A stretch of DNA of 64,000 nt, from the NCBI GenBank assembly GCA_963377175.1, contig CAUJNA010000489.1:57501-121500 (forward strand), in the 5' to 3' direction. Under the pieces are notes generated by a model that saw only the letters and a list, made by a program, of their open reading frames with translations, was not told the DNA's origin and made no database searches. Of the stretch, positions 54,615 through 64,000 are shown one piece after another (within the stretch, counting starts at the first letter, position 1; every line of letters starts with the position of its first letter). A program made the translations under genes and the position numbers. The DNA comes from Effrenium voratum. Taxonomy: Eukaryota > Sar > Dinophyceae > Suessiales > Symbiodiniaceae.

Positions 54615-57600
54615 TCACCTAAAGACTGACATTACAGTCTCACGCACCCCTTGGGGGTGGCGCATCTTTACACGCCCCGCCGGCGCGAACGCCCTAGCTT
54701 CCGTCAGCCCACTTGCGCCGGTACCACACCTCGGAACGCGGGAAACCGCGGCGAACCAAACAAAGCGGCGCCGCTGCTGTAAACCGCCGAAAAGTCGCCG
54801 GTAAAACGCGAAAATCTGCTGGCTGAGATGGGATGTGCCTGAGGGTCTGGGACAGCTGTCGCAGAAATTGCCCCGTCTGCTGGGTCTGAGGGTGCAACCT
54901 TAGGTGCCTTTTGGCCAAGAACCCTTGCCCTTTCCAGCACCCCAACTACTGCTTTTTCCCATGTCCAAGTCCCAAGTACTGTCCAAGAAAACAGTAGTTG
55001 GGACCCGACTGCCCTTTCGGCGAAAGAAAGGCATCACAGGGTCCCAGTGAAGAAAAGAAACTAGTACTCAAGGCAAAGGAACACATTGTTGCGTCTTTTT
55101 TTGAGGCTACGCGGCTACACCATGTTTGTGGATTTCAACTGAAACCAAAAGGACGAGCACTTTTTTTTGGAGTACCCCTATTTTGAGACACACCCACGCA
55201 ATGAATACTTGATTTCATTCTAACCACATCAAAACCAGAGATGTGTTGTGATTTAACAACAGCCTGTGGATTAAAACCTAATTCAAAAGGAGAACCCCAG
55301 CACCCGTTGGTTGGGACCCGGGTGCTGGTTTGCAATCGTGCGCCTGTCGGTTTGGTCCATGGTAAGAAACCCCGCATCCGAACCACATACCATGGCCATA
55401 AAGGGGACCCCTTTCTGCTTGATTTCAAGGGGAGCCAAAATGAAACAATTGCCGTTTTGGGGGTTCCGGTTCCGAGACACCCTCAAGAAATCGGGCGCGT
55501 ACGATCCCATGCGCGCTTCAACCCGAAGCCGGAAGCGAGGCGCAACATACTCGGGGAACACCTGGTGATCCTCAAAGACCACGAATTCCCCTCGGCCGTT
55601 GGGCAAAGACCGTTGCCGGACAGAAGGTCATCCGATTTGGGCAAGGCGGGGATTAAAGGGGAGCTACACATACATGGGTGTGTCTTTTCTTTAGGAGAAT
55701 CTTTGTTTTCCTCTAGGCTTCCCTTTTACAGCTGCAAAAAAAAAAACTCAAAAAGAAGACGCACACACACACACACACACACATAATATGATTGCCCTAT
55801 GACGTATGTTGGTCAACAGTACCCCCAATCCTTTAGGCCCTAAACAGTCCCTTCGGTTCTTTCAATTCAGCAGGCAAAGCGCCAAAACCTTCGAGGCGCA
55901 AGTTCTTCACACGTGCAAGTTCTTGGGACGTCACTTCCACGAATTCCACAATTCCTTCCTTCACGTGCTTCTGAAACGCCCACTGGTTCTGAAACACATG
56001 AGCAGATTGACTGTTCCACGCAAATCAACATAACATGGAACCCGTTTTTGAGGGATGCCCCCCTTGTTGGAGATTCCTCTAAGCAGGGTTTTCAGCTATC
56101 TTAGCACAGGTGGGACAAGAAAACTCCGAGCAAGCAGAACACCTGGCTGATTTTCATCGGGGTCGCTATAGTGGGGGAGTCAGACCACTTTTGGGAGCAG
56201 AAATGCTAAACGAAAAGGGTGCTACTTAGATCCCGGGTCAACATCAAGTACGTAAACTGTGCCGTTCTACAAACTGAATTCTTCCAACTTCCCACTTCTG
56301 CCAGCTTCCCTGACTCTCATCCTGCTTCGAATGCGTACTGAGGGGCCCGGGGTCAGTATGCAGTGGATTCCCCCGGCGTGCGGTTCGCCGGTGTTTCTCA
56401 CCCTTTCTAGCCCCACTTTAAGAAATTGTTAAATTAGGTACCCAGCCATGCTCCTTGAGTCTTTGATTTTCCGAATGAACGGTGCAAGGGGAAAGAAACG
56501 CCCAACCTGTCTCGATGCAAACAACATGTTAGGGGCCTTTGGGGGTTTTTAAGGGCCCTGCCAGAAGGGCACCTGCCAGGAACACGAAAGGGACCAAGGG
56601 GACGCAGGGACGCCAAAGGGAAACCACAAAACACTGGAGCCTTCACTCAGTTGCCCAGAGGACCCAGAAAGAAAAGGTTAGCCTTGTGGTTCCACATGTT
56701 CCACTAAAAAATGGGCCAACTCACGGAAAGGCCAAAAGGTCAAAAGGTCAAAAGGTCAAAAGGTCAAAAGCTCGGGTTTTTGAACAAGACGCCAAAGGGA
56801 TGCTCAAGGAACACCAAAGGGAAACCCCAAAAAAGACTGGAGCCTTGTGACTCGTCCCTTCCCAGGGCTGGAAAACCAAAGTGACCCGCGCGGGTCCCCG
56901 TCAGCCGAGGCTTGCCGAGGGGCGGAAGGTCTGCCGCAGCTTTTCGCGGTCCCCGAGCACCGAGTGGAAGAAATCCTGGGCGAACGGCGAACGGAGAACC
57001 GAGCGGGTTTCCCATCGCCATAACCACGCAGTTTCCCCGGATGGGTTTCACTGAGCTCTATGGTTTTCTCCCAATCCCCCCCCAGTTGTTTTTTTTTTTT
57101 TTTTTTGAAAATTGGTGGTTTTGTTCTTCCGGAGTAGATCACCTTTATATAGTGGCTATATAATATATACTGGCTGTGTCTCCCATTAGAATGCTGGTAG
57201 TGGTTTGGGGGTAGTGGAAACTCTGAGAAGTAGGATCCGAGCATGCATTGGGGTTCCGAGGGGGTTTTCGGGGATGCAAAGGGCGGTTCTGAGGACTGCC
57301 GTTTTGAAGGGATGCGGTGAACTCAACCGCAAATATGCAGCAAACAGGTTGCGAAATACTGACATTCGCCATGCGCGGTTGATCATTTTGCGATAGGTTG
57401 AAAACCCACTGTATAGTGGGGCAGGGAATGCACTACTTCGAAAGGAGTCAGTGGGAAGCTCATTCGCGCTTCATGCTTCAAGGTTTGCATGATGTTCTCA
57501 TGCCGGACGCTTCATCTTGTCATGCTGGTGCACCAGGGTGGGCTCATCACATAGCGCGGCTTGACCAACCGACTTCCGATCAGATCTCAACCAGTGGAAC

Positions 57601-60600
57601 CCATCTTTAAGCGCCTTCTTCACCGATCAAAAGGACACCTAGGTCCTCCAGTGAGGTTGGAATGAGGGCACCCACCTTTTTTCGGTAGCCTATTTTAGTA
57701 GGGGAACCAAATCTCCCAACCAAAAAAAAGGAACGGCAAGAAAGGGGCACCACTGGCTGGGGGACCAATCGCCCATGTTTCCCGGACCTGGCTTTCCCTG
57801 GCTCTTCCTCCGGCCCACCAGGCTCAGCGCGGCCAAGTCGCGGTGCTCGCCCTGCAAGACCTCCGTAAGGCGTCGCCCAGCGGATCCTCTCGCGTCCGAA
57901 GTCCGAAGTCCGAAGTCCGGCCGCTTTTGGATCGGATCGGAGGGCGTGAGGGTGAGGCTCGGATACCAAGAGGTCATATCCCTTCGCCATGTTCAGTCCA
58001 CTGGGCCATGGGCTTTTTCCACAAAAACCTCTCCGGCCGCTTTCGAATCGGATAGCGTGGGTTTGAGGCCTTAAGGTCCAGTTACCAAGCGAAGCAGGTA
58101 ACCCTTCGATCCGATGCTGGGTGTTCCGCAGAAACACCTCTGGGAAGTGGCCTTAATAGCCGAAGCTGGTTTCCCTAAAATGGCAGCTTTGGACGACCTC
58201 GGCTCGGCCTTTCACGAAACAGGGGGCAGCTCGGAAGGAAGGGACCGGAGGAGGTTGGGCTATGAAAACAAAGAACCTCGGTCGGGGTGTTAGCATGGAG
58301 CGTGCTCCTTTTGCCACAAGCTCAAATCCCGAGGTAGGTTTTTCAGGCCCCAGTCGCTGTCCTAGAACTGCAAAACGGGGCCTCTGACCCATGTCTGATC
58401 TTGATCCCAAAACCAAGGGCCCAGTTGAATGCTGCTTGGCGCGGAAAACTCCGAGCGCCGAACAACCAAGGGCCCAGTGCGGAAAACTCCGAGCATCCTG
58501 CCGAACGTGTCGAGCCTCCGCATCGCAGTAGTTCACGTTGCCCAGAGTCACCCGACACAGGATCAGCGGGAATAGCCTCGGTCGAGCCGAGCGGAGGAGT
58601 GGAGTTAAATGGACGCACACTGCTCTTTCACGCTGCATCCGAGTTTGGTGGCACTTGTGGTGTTTGTGTTAAGGGTCCATGAGAAATGAGACCTGGACCC
58701 TTCTCTCGAAGATTCCTTGAAGTGCTGCCAATCTTGACACTCACACACCAAGCGGCATGTCGGCATTGGGCTTTGCATACTCGTCAGCTTTCAAGCAGCT
58801 TTCCTGGGCGAGCAGCATTTTTGGACGCCGCTTGTGGCTGCAAAGGCCAATGGGAGTAAACTCTGCTGTTGGGTGATCTTGATTTCTCCCAAGTCCCAAA
58901 ATCGCCAAAATTGGGCTCCTGATGAACCAAAGGACACTTCGAACCGCCTTTTAGCCAACGGCCGAGCCATGTTGGAGTTGCTCAACATGGTCACCGCTTG
59001 AGACACCCAGTTCCCCACCAGCCCAAAGCGGGTCGGGACATTGGCCGAAAGCTCAAGCGAGACTGCCATGCACACAGGATGGCAGCCCTGTGGACAAAAT
59101 CCACTTCGCATCAGGTGACTTTTCCCAGCTTTCACGGGGCGTCATCCATCCCAACCGTGCTAAAAATAACTTTGTCCAGTTCACCTAAACAGCAACCCGA
59201 AAGAATTGGCCATCGCCAGATTTCGGCACGTTGCTTCGTCCACCACCCCTCAAAAAAGAAGAAGAAAACAAAAACATCTTTCTTCTCCTTTTGGTTTTCG
59301 GGGGAGGGAAAAAAACAAAACACGATCTTTCTTCGCCTTCTAAAAAAGAAACGGAACGGCCGGGCAGCTGCAAAGTAGAGCCCGCGCCCGAAGAGCGAGC
59401 CGCGCCCAGTGCCCGCCTGCGCGGTGAGTCGTTTTTGGCCCCCTAGGCTCCCACCAGCTGACGTTTGGGACAGGGAAAATGGTCCCTTTGAAAATTGGTC
59501 CAGCACCCGAAACATCAGGTTCCAGAATGCTTGAGCACCTGGATCCCTCTTGCCGTTCGCTTCTTATGCCCAGAATCCCAAGTGCCCAAAAAGTGGTTCG
59601 GACCCAGCTGGGAATCAACCTCCAAACCTGGGCAGCTTTGCAATGCACCGGGATTTTGAATATTCGTCAATATGCAGGGACCCTTACATTATACACCTGA
59701 ACATTGTCTTGTAACTGGTGGTGTCCCTTTACTTTGGTGGAAAAAGCCATGATTCAAATGGGCAACGTGTATCTTTTAAGGAGCCCTGATATGTGTGCAG
59801 TTTTCGGAGTTGTGTTGGGACGTGGCTTAAACGGACAGGCAAAGCGTCTTTCCTGAAATGGGACAACAAACATCATCCAGGGGCTTCTGAATAGTCAATA
59901 TCGGCTTTTGGGATGCCTTTTGATATTCCTCACCGATCACAAAGGGGCACCCTCAGTTCTCATCTGATCCTGGCAAGAAAGGACCTCAGATTGCAACTTC
60001 GGGGTTCTTTTTTCCAAAATCAACCCTGCGTTTCTGCGTCTACCTCGAGGTTGTTTTTTGCCGCAGGATTGTCTTAGCCCCCTGGTGGCTCGGGGTGGTT
60101 GTTGCATGTACCCTCCCACCCATTTCACATGGAAGTTGACAGGGTCTTGGAAGCCCATCTTCCTTTTAAAGGGACCGGGTCCCGAACGTCAGGTTCCCCC
60201 TGTTATTGGGCGCATCTCCCGTGGCTTGACAACCAGCAGGAGTACTTCCTAAGGGACCCATTGACCGTTTTTCAGGTGGTCCGGATAAAAACATAGGAAA
60301 CTCCTCAAGAACTTGACAGGGCAACATGAGGGACATCAGTTGTGTCCTAGCACCTAATCCAACTTAATAAATAGTACCCCACAACCTCGTTCAAACTATT
60401 TGGGCCCCTATAGTAAGGAGGGGGGTTGTTCCAACCACAAGCTTTTGGCTTCCCTTGCGAATCGGGCCAGGCAATGTTGGCAGCATTTTACCCCTATCAG
60501 ACCAGCCCTTGGAAAAACATGGGTCCAATCTGGGTGTGGGGCTTGTTCAAACCTCTTTTTGGCTTCCCTTTGAAGGAACTGGAGTGGGGCTATGGTCACA

Positions 60601-63600
60601 GGTGCCCTTTTAGTCTTGGGAATTTTGATTGCCCTGGCAGACTATGAACCAACCAGGTCCGCCAGGGCTAGCCTATGGCTAAACTCATCAGCAAGGGCAG
60701 CCCCAGCGAACCCCCGGTAAACCCTTGTAAGCAGGACTCCTGCCCATGTACCTGACCAATGCATGTTCCAACACCAAAGGGCACTAAGTCACTCTTCTGG
60801 GAAACACATCTAGTTAAGATATAAAAACTTTGGACACATCTAGCTAAGATATGGGAGGTATGGGACACATGTGCTGGGTCGAGTGGTCCCATGGATTCGC
60901 TCCTTCGAGGGTGGCTCCCCTCGATTCGGGCCTGGCGCAGGTCGAAGCCCTGGCGCGCGATGCTCGTGGCCTCTTTGGGCCCGGTGCCGTGCCACAAGTA
61001 GCACTCCTCGAATGCGGCTCAAAGGGACCAGGGGAGGGGGCGGGGGTGGTTGGGGTTGGGGTGGGGGGTTGGGGTGGGGGGTTGGGGTGGGGGGCTGTGA
61101 GATTCAGAAATTGGTGGGTTGCGGGTTCGGCGGGCTGGTTGGTTGGGGTTGGGGTTCGTTGTTGGGGGAGTTGGCCAATTTTGCAAAGTCCAGTAAGCTT
61201 ACATCCTCAATACGGCTTATCGTTCAAATCTTGGTGTGAACGCAGCTTCACATTGCTTGTAGATCAGGTGTGCAGCTTGTGCAGCTTGTGCAGCTTCACC
61301 CACGTGTTTGGCCACTGGAAGGCTTTACCCATCGGATCCCATGCTTCATGCCTCTAGATGGTGATTTAAAGGGCAACCACCAGCAAAACAATCATTCTGC
61401 AAAGCCCTGAAAATGCAACCACATTGATGGGCCCAGTTTTTTGCTTTGGGGTGTCGGGGGGGTTTGAGGGTTGAGCCGAGACAAACCACGGGGCATTGTG
61501 AGAAAACCAGCGAACCTCCAGAAAACCAGCGCCGGAAATGCCCCCCCCCCACCCGCGCATGGATTGCGGGCTCCCTGTCATGGTATGCCACGGTCAAAGC
61601 TCCCCGAGATCCTTCCCATGGCCTGAAATCCTTAAGCTGATGATGATCCCTGCACCAAGTAAAGGGGGGTCTGAACTTTTTGGATTATTTTACAGGGAAG
61701 CCAACAGGAAACCACCCTTTTTGGGGGTTCCCTTTTTTGAGACAACCTCAACCTCATGTCATTCTTGGGGCTAGCCCATATCTGATCCGGAGCTTGGCCT
61801 TTTTCGTCTTCGAAAACGGGCTCTTCGCCATAGCCTCTCTTGGTGCCGAATTGGTTGCTGTCACATCCGTCCGGGCCTTTTCTCGTGAACTTCGAGAAAT
61901 TGATTTAACATTCAAAAGAAAACAACGCAAAAAGCCCAAACTGGGAAGGACAAGGCACCACCGTTTTGGTGTCCTTTTAGTTGGATGTGTTTCCCTGGCA
62001 AAATGGTTGGCAGAAAACCCATCTAGTGCCATCGACTTCTACCTAGAGTCTCCATGACCCTTAAAAAATGGGGTCACTACCTAAAACAACGGGGTGGTTG
62101 ACCCATTTTTAAAGGGTCATGGAGACTCCAGGTACATATATCTACTCAAACTTTTCTAAAAATCCGGACACCCAGAGCCCCCCCACTTTCATCAGAGATT
62201 CGTTGAGATCAGCCCTCAGGGTGCCAAGACGCGACCTGCCGCGAGGCGCCGCGATGCGTCTTGTGTCGGAAGCCGTCTCTCCGCTGTTCTCTCGGAGATT
62301 CTTGTGTCAACCACCCCAACTACTGCTTTTTGGACAGTAGTAGCGGGATTGTGGACATGGAAAAGGAAAAACAGTTGGGGTAGGAAGTCCTTTTGCTTCT
62401 AGGGGTTTTCGCAAGGCTCCAACGGGATGTCCAAACCTGTAAACACCCCAAAATCGGTACCTCAAAAATCGGATCGGCGGGGGTTATCTCAACTTGCCCG
62501 AAATGTCGTGGTTGAAGAAACCAGGGTTCTCGAAACCGGGTTTTTGGCCTTATATAAACTCTTCTATCCAGCATAGCTTTAGTGCCCTCCAATGAAGGGC
62601 ACTTGACATGTTTTTGGACAAAGGGTACTTAAGGCCTTGTCGTTGGCCTAAGTGACCCTTTGATTCGCCCTTTTTGGCTTGATAGGGGTTGGGATTCTGT
62701 TGAAATCGAACAGCTACCCGTGTCGAAGTGTGACAACTGCCACATTTGATTGGGGCCGACCCGGAAAGCCCGAACCTGGCGTTTTGAGTGTCATTTGAGT
62801 GTCAGTGGAATTGCGAATCGAGGTCACTTACCCCTTGAAAAGGTCACTTACGCTGTCAGTCCCCCCGAGGTCGCGTCCCTCATCCCTTGTGAGACTGAGG
62901 CGGGATCTGGGGCGGAAAACCCTGAGGGGTCTAAGTGCCCTTTACATGGCTGAAGTGACCTCTTTGATTTAGGACTCAGTGCCAAACATATTTTCAAAAT
63001 GGTTCATAGCACTAAACAAATGAATCGAGGGCACTGAAAAGAAGCTGGATGGCACGGTTTTCTGACTAGCAGCCTACTAGTTGATCATTATTTTGCGTAG
63101 CAATATAATGAAGCAACCTAGGAGGCGCTGGTCAAAAATTCGTGCCATTGGAAATCGAGCGAAGCGAGAGTTTCTGTGGCCGGATTTTGAGTTGGGATAC
63201 CCTGGGTCGTGCCCGAAGCCTTTACGGAATCAAAGTTTGCTGTCAAACCTTTCCTGCAACAAAAAATCCAACCGGAAAACTACGGTGCCGCGTACCGTAG
63301 AGAACACCTCCCCTCGCCTCGAAGAAGTCGAAGCCGTGCCTCGCCGTAGAGCGGCTCGCCGTTTTTTTGTTTCTTGCTTTCGGCCCAGCGGCCAGGATTT
63401 TAAATGCTGACTTCCAGGCGTGCTTAGGATTTGTCCCAAAAAACATTAGCTGGAAACACTTCCGACAGTCAACCATGAAGCTGGAAGCTTGACCCGAGTG
63501 GGCTCTTAGATTCTCAGATGCACACCAGCGATGGGAAGCGAATCGGAGCCCGTTCAACGGGCCTGGGAGTTACGCCCCGGGACCACCGGTCGGCGCTCGC

Positions 63601-63605
63601 TGGGT
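54615..63605 (-). CDS. Poly(ADP-ribose) polymerase catalytic domain, ten exons, 3' end of gene
   Basis: Ten exons join in frame: 63605-63574, 63354-63296, 62300-62236, 61017-60932, 59416-59369, 58803-58745, 58576-58488, 57886-57788, 55590-55547 and 54815-54615 (stop TGA). They total 782 nt and about 259 residues. The assembled piece shows the PARP signatures in order: LWHGTG (His about residue 61), GTGRGSLFGRGLYFAESC (Tyr about 94), LILCRVTLGNVNYCDAE, and GEFVVFEDHQVFPEY (Glu about 180). This is the H-Y-E triad of enzymes that transfer and elongate ADP-ribose from NAD+ onto proteins. The fold matches the tankyrase/PARP1 type, with no obvious lost catalytic residue. Seven donors are GT and two are GC (after 60932 and 59369); all acceptors are AG. 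All nine junctions keep phase, which is strong support. The first three exons are assigned by phase only and match no family I recognise. The N-terminal part, probably with targeting domains, lies beyond the window. The last exon may contain a further intron. Confidence 0.9.
54940..55012 (+). repeat. Family K hairpin-like repeat
   Basis: CACCCCAACTACTGCTTTTT ... AAAACAGTAGTTGGGACC, inverted ends of about 18 bp. A second member is at 62312-62385. Confidence 0.7.
55547..55590 (-). CDS. PARP exon with the catalytic glutamate (GEFVVF)
   Basis: This 44-nt exon encodes EFVVFEDHQVFPEY after a split glycine codon. The glutamate before FVVF aligns with the third triad residue of polymerising PARPs. 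The PEY motif then runs in phase into IFAFYRR of the last exon at 54815, as expected for the domain end. Confidence 0.9.
55760..55784 (+). repeat. AC dinucleotide microsatellite
   Basis: About twelve AC units in the region between PARP exons 55547 and 57788. Confidence 0.96.
56729..56771 (+). repeat. Short tandem repeat, 10-bp unit
   Basis: GGTCAAAA units, four to five copies. Confidence 0.93.
57640..57766 (+). mobile_element. Family A TIR element inside a PARP intron
   Basis: It has the family pattern TAGGTCCTCCAGTGAGG ... CACTGGCTGGGGGACC. It lies between the PARP exons at 57886-57788 and 55590-55547, so it would be removed with the larger intron. Confidence 0.82.
59369..59416 (-). CDS. 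PARP exon with the catalytic-site tyrosine (GRGLYFA)
   Basis: This 48-nt exon has the acceptor CGCAG and encodes 16 residues, AGTGRGSLFGRGLYFA. It ends at a GC donor (59368-59367). The next exon resumes with ESCLKADEYA, which is the expected PARP continuation, so the non-canonical donor is well supported by homology. Confidence 0.92.
59675..59788 (+). mobile_element. Family B TIR element, 5-bp target duplication ATATG
   Basis: It runs from CAGGGACCCTTACATT to TTTTAAGGAGCCCTG, flanked by ATATG (59670-59674 and 59789-59793). It sits in the PARP intron between 60932 and 59416. Confidence 0.87.
60932..61017 (-). CDS. PARP exon with the NAD-binding histidine (WHGT)
   Basis: The acceptor reads TTTGAG before the exon and the frame gives AFEECYLWHGTGPKEATSIA and then RQGFDLRQ. 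The HGT motif is the nicotinamide-ribose contact of PARPs. The exon ends at CAG followed by a GC donor (60931-60930); this junction is forced because the next exon continues the same family alignment in phase 0. Confidence 0.92.
61031..61096 (+). repeat. G-rich tandem repeat, quadruplex-forming potential
   Basis: Units of GGGGTTGGGGTGGGG type give at least eight runs of four or more G. It lies just above the PARP exon at 61017, on the non-template side. Confidence 0.9.
61097..62235. other. PARP intron
   Basis: It contains only the 62043 hairpin and short repeats such as TGTGCAGCT (61270-61300). No supported exon. Confidence 0.5.
62043..62131. repeat. Inverted repeat, 31-bp arms
   Basis: CTAGAGTCTCCATGACCC at 62043 and its complement ending at 62131 form a near-perfect hairpin with a loop of about 27 nt. 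It lies in the PARP intron above 61017. Confidence 0.7.
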
Positions 63606-64000
63606 CTTGAAAATTGCCGCAGAGGGAAACCAACTGAACCATAGTAGAGGGGTTAACATGTTTGAATGGCGAGCTGGATCGCCCAAGCCTGCAATGGCCG
63701 CTGCTCACAACCCTCCCAATGTTTTTAACCTCCCACTAAATGACCCTCTGAGATGCTGGCTTACAAGAAAGCCGGGAACCCGAAAATCAAGTCCCCGCAT
63801 TGCATCCACTTTCAGGGACGGGCAGAAACCGCCAGGGATTTGAGCCATGTCCTAAAAGTGTCATGGCTTGCTATGTCGCATCATTTTGCTTATGCCCCCG
63901 CTTGCGCAGCTACGCAACGCACGTTTTGGCTTACGCCGCACATGTGGAGCACAGGTGGATGTGACGCAACTCAAACTAAACTGTACACAGTAAATGAGCA
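63606..64000. other. Upper edge of the window, no supported exon
   Basis: The PARP frame stays open up to about 63708 with ATG codons at 63708 and 63642, but no codon bias supports a start here. Tandem GCTTACGCC/GCTTATGCC-like text occurs at 63885-63935. Confidence 0.4.

Noticed and set aside
55283..55546. Continuation of the PARP frame beyond PEY
   Set aside because: The GT donor at 55546 joins in phase to the exon at 54815, whose IFAFYRR matches the expected domain end. The read-through runs into repeat sequence.
58791..59135. 115-codon minus-strand frame overlapping a PARP exon
   Set aside because: It overlaps the homology-confirmed exon 58803-58745 in a different frame and otherwise lies in intron.
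61031..61096. Telomere-like GGGGTT repeats
   Set aside because: The units are irregular, internal and mixed with GGGGTGGGG. They do not match a dinoflagellate-type TTTAGGG array.

Overview
The window looks like nuclear DNA from a dinoflagellate. I infer this from the sequence and did not confirm it by any search. The evidence is: short GC-rich, third-position-GC-biased coding blocks (about 40-200 nt) set in 1-3 kb of lower-GC intron; introns that use both GT and GC donors with AG acceptors often followed by G; genes all on the minus strand; dense short terminal-inverted-repeat (TIR) elements, some behaving like introners (elements that create introns); and long microsatellites. No bacterial-type operons, rRNA, tRNA or CRISPR were seen. 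Exon boundaries below were placed by hand from AG acceptors, GT/GC donors and phase continuity, without RNA evidence.

Reading the minus strand from high to low coordinates: (1) 63.6-54.6 kb, a poly(ADP-ribose) polymerase catalytic domain in ten phase-consistent exons, with the H-Y-E triad and a stop codon. (2) 52.9-48 kb, isolated candidate exons of unknown function. (3) 48.0-38.4 kb, a candidate secreted or membrane protein start (signal peptide at 47993) followed by unassigned exons. (4) 37.8-29.9 kb, a candidate signal-peptide exon followed by six phase-consistent exons of a capsular-polysaccharide-synthesis / sugar-binding-DXD type glycosyltransferase. (5) 28.7-16.8 kb, candidate exons of one or more unknown genes. 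(6) 15.4-2.3 kb, a multi-exon membrane protein of unknown family that continues past the low-coordinate edge.

The most interesting content is the repeat landscape. One 110-135 bp TIR family (A) has seven copies, all in the same orientation, whose palindromic ends place a GT donor and an AG acceptor at the element edges on the transcribed strand. At one site the target duplication, donor and acceptor combine so that splicing would restore an uninterrupted reading frame. A second family (B) has four complete copies, each with a 5-bp target duplication, again all in one orientation. Two further families (D, E) share ends with each other, and one D copy is split by a member of family C. Introns otherwise hold degenerate repeats, hairpins and microsatellites.
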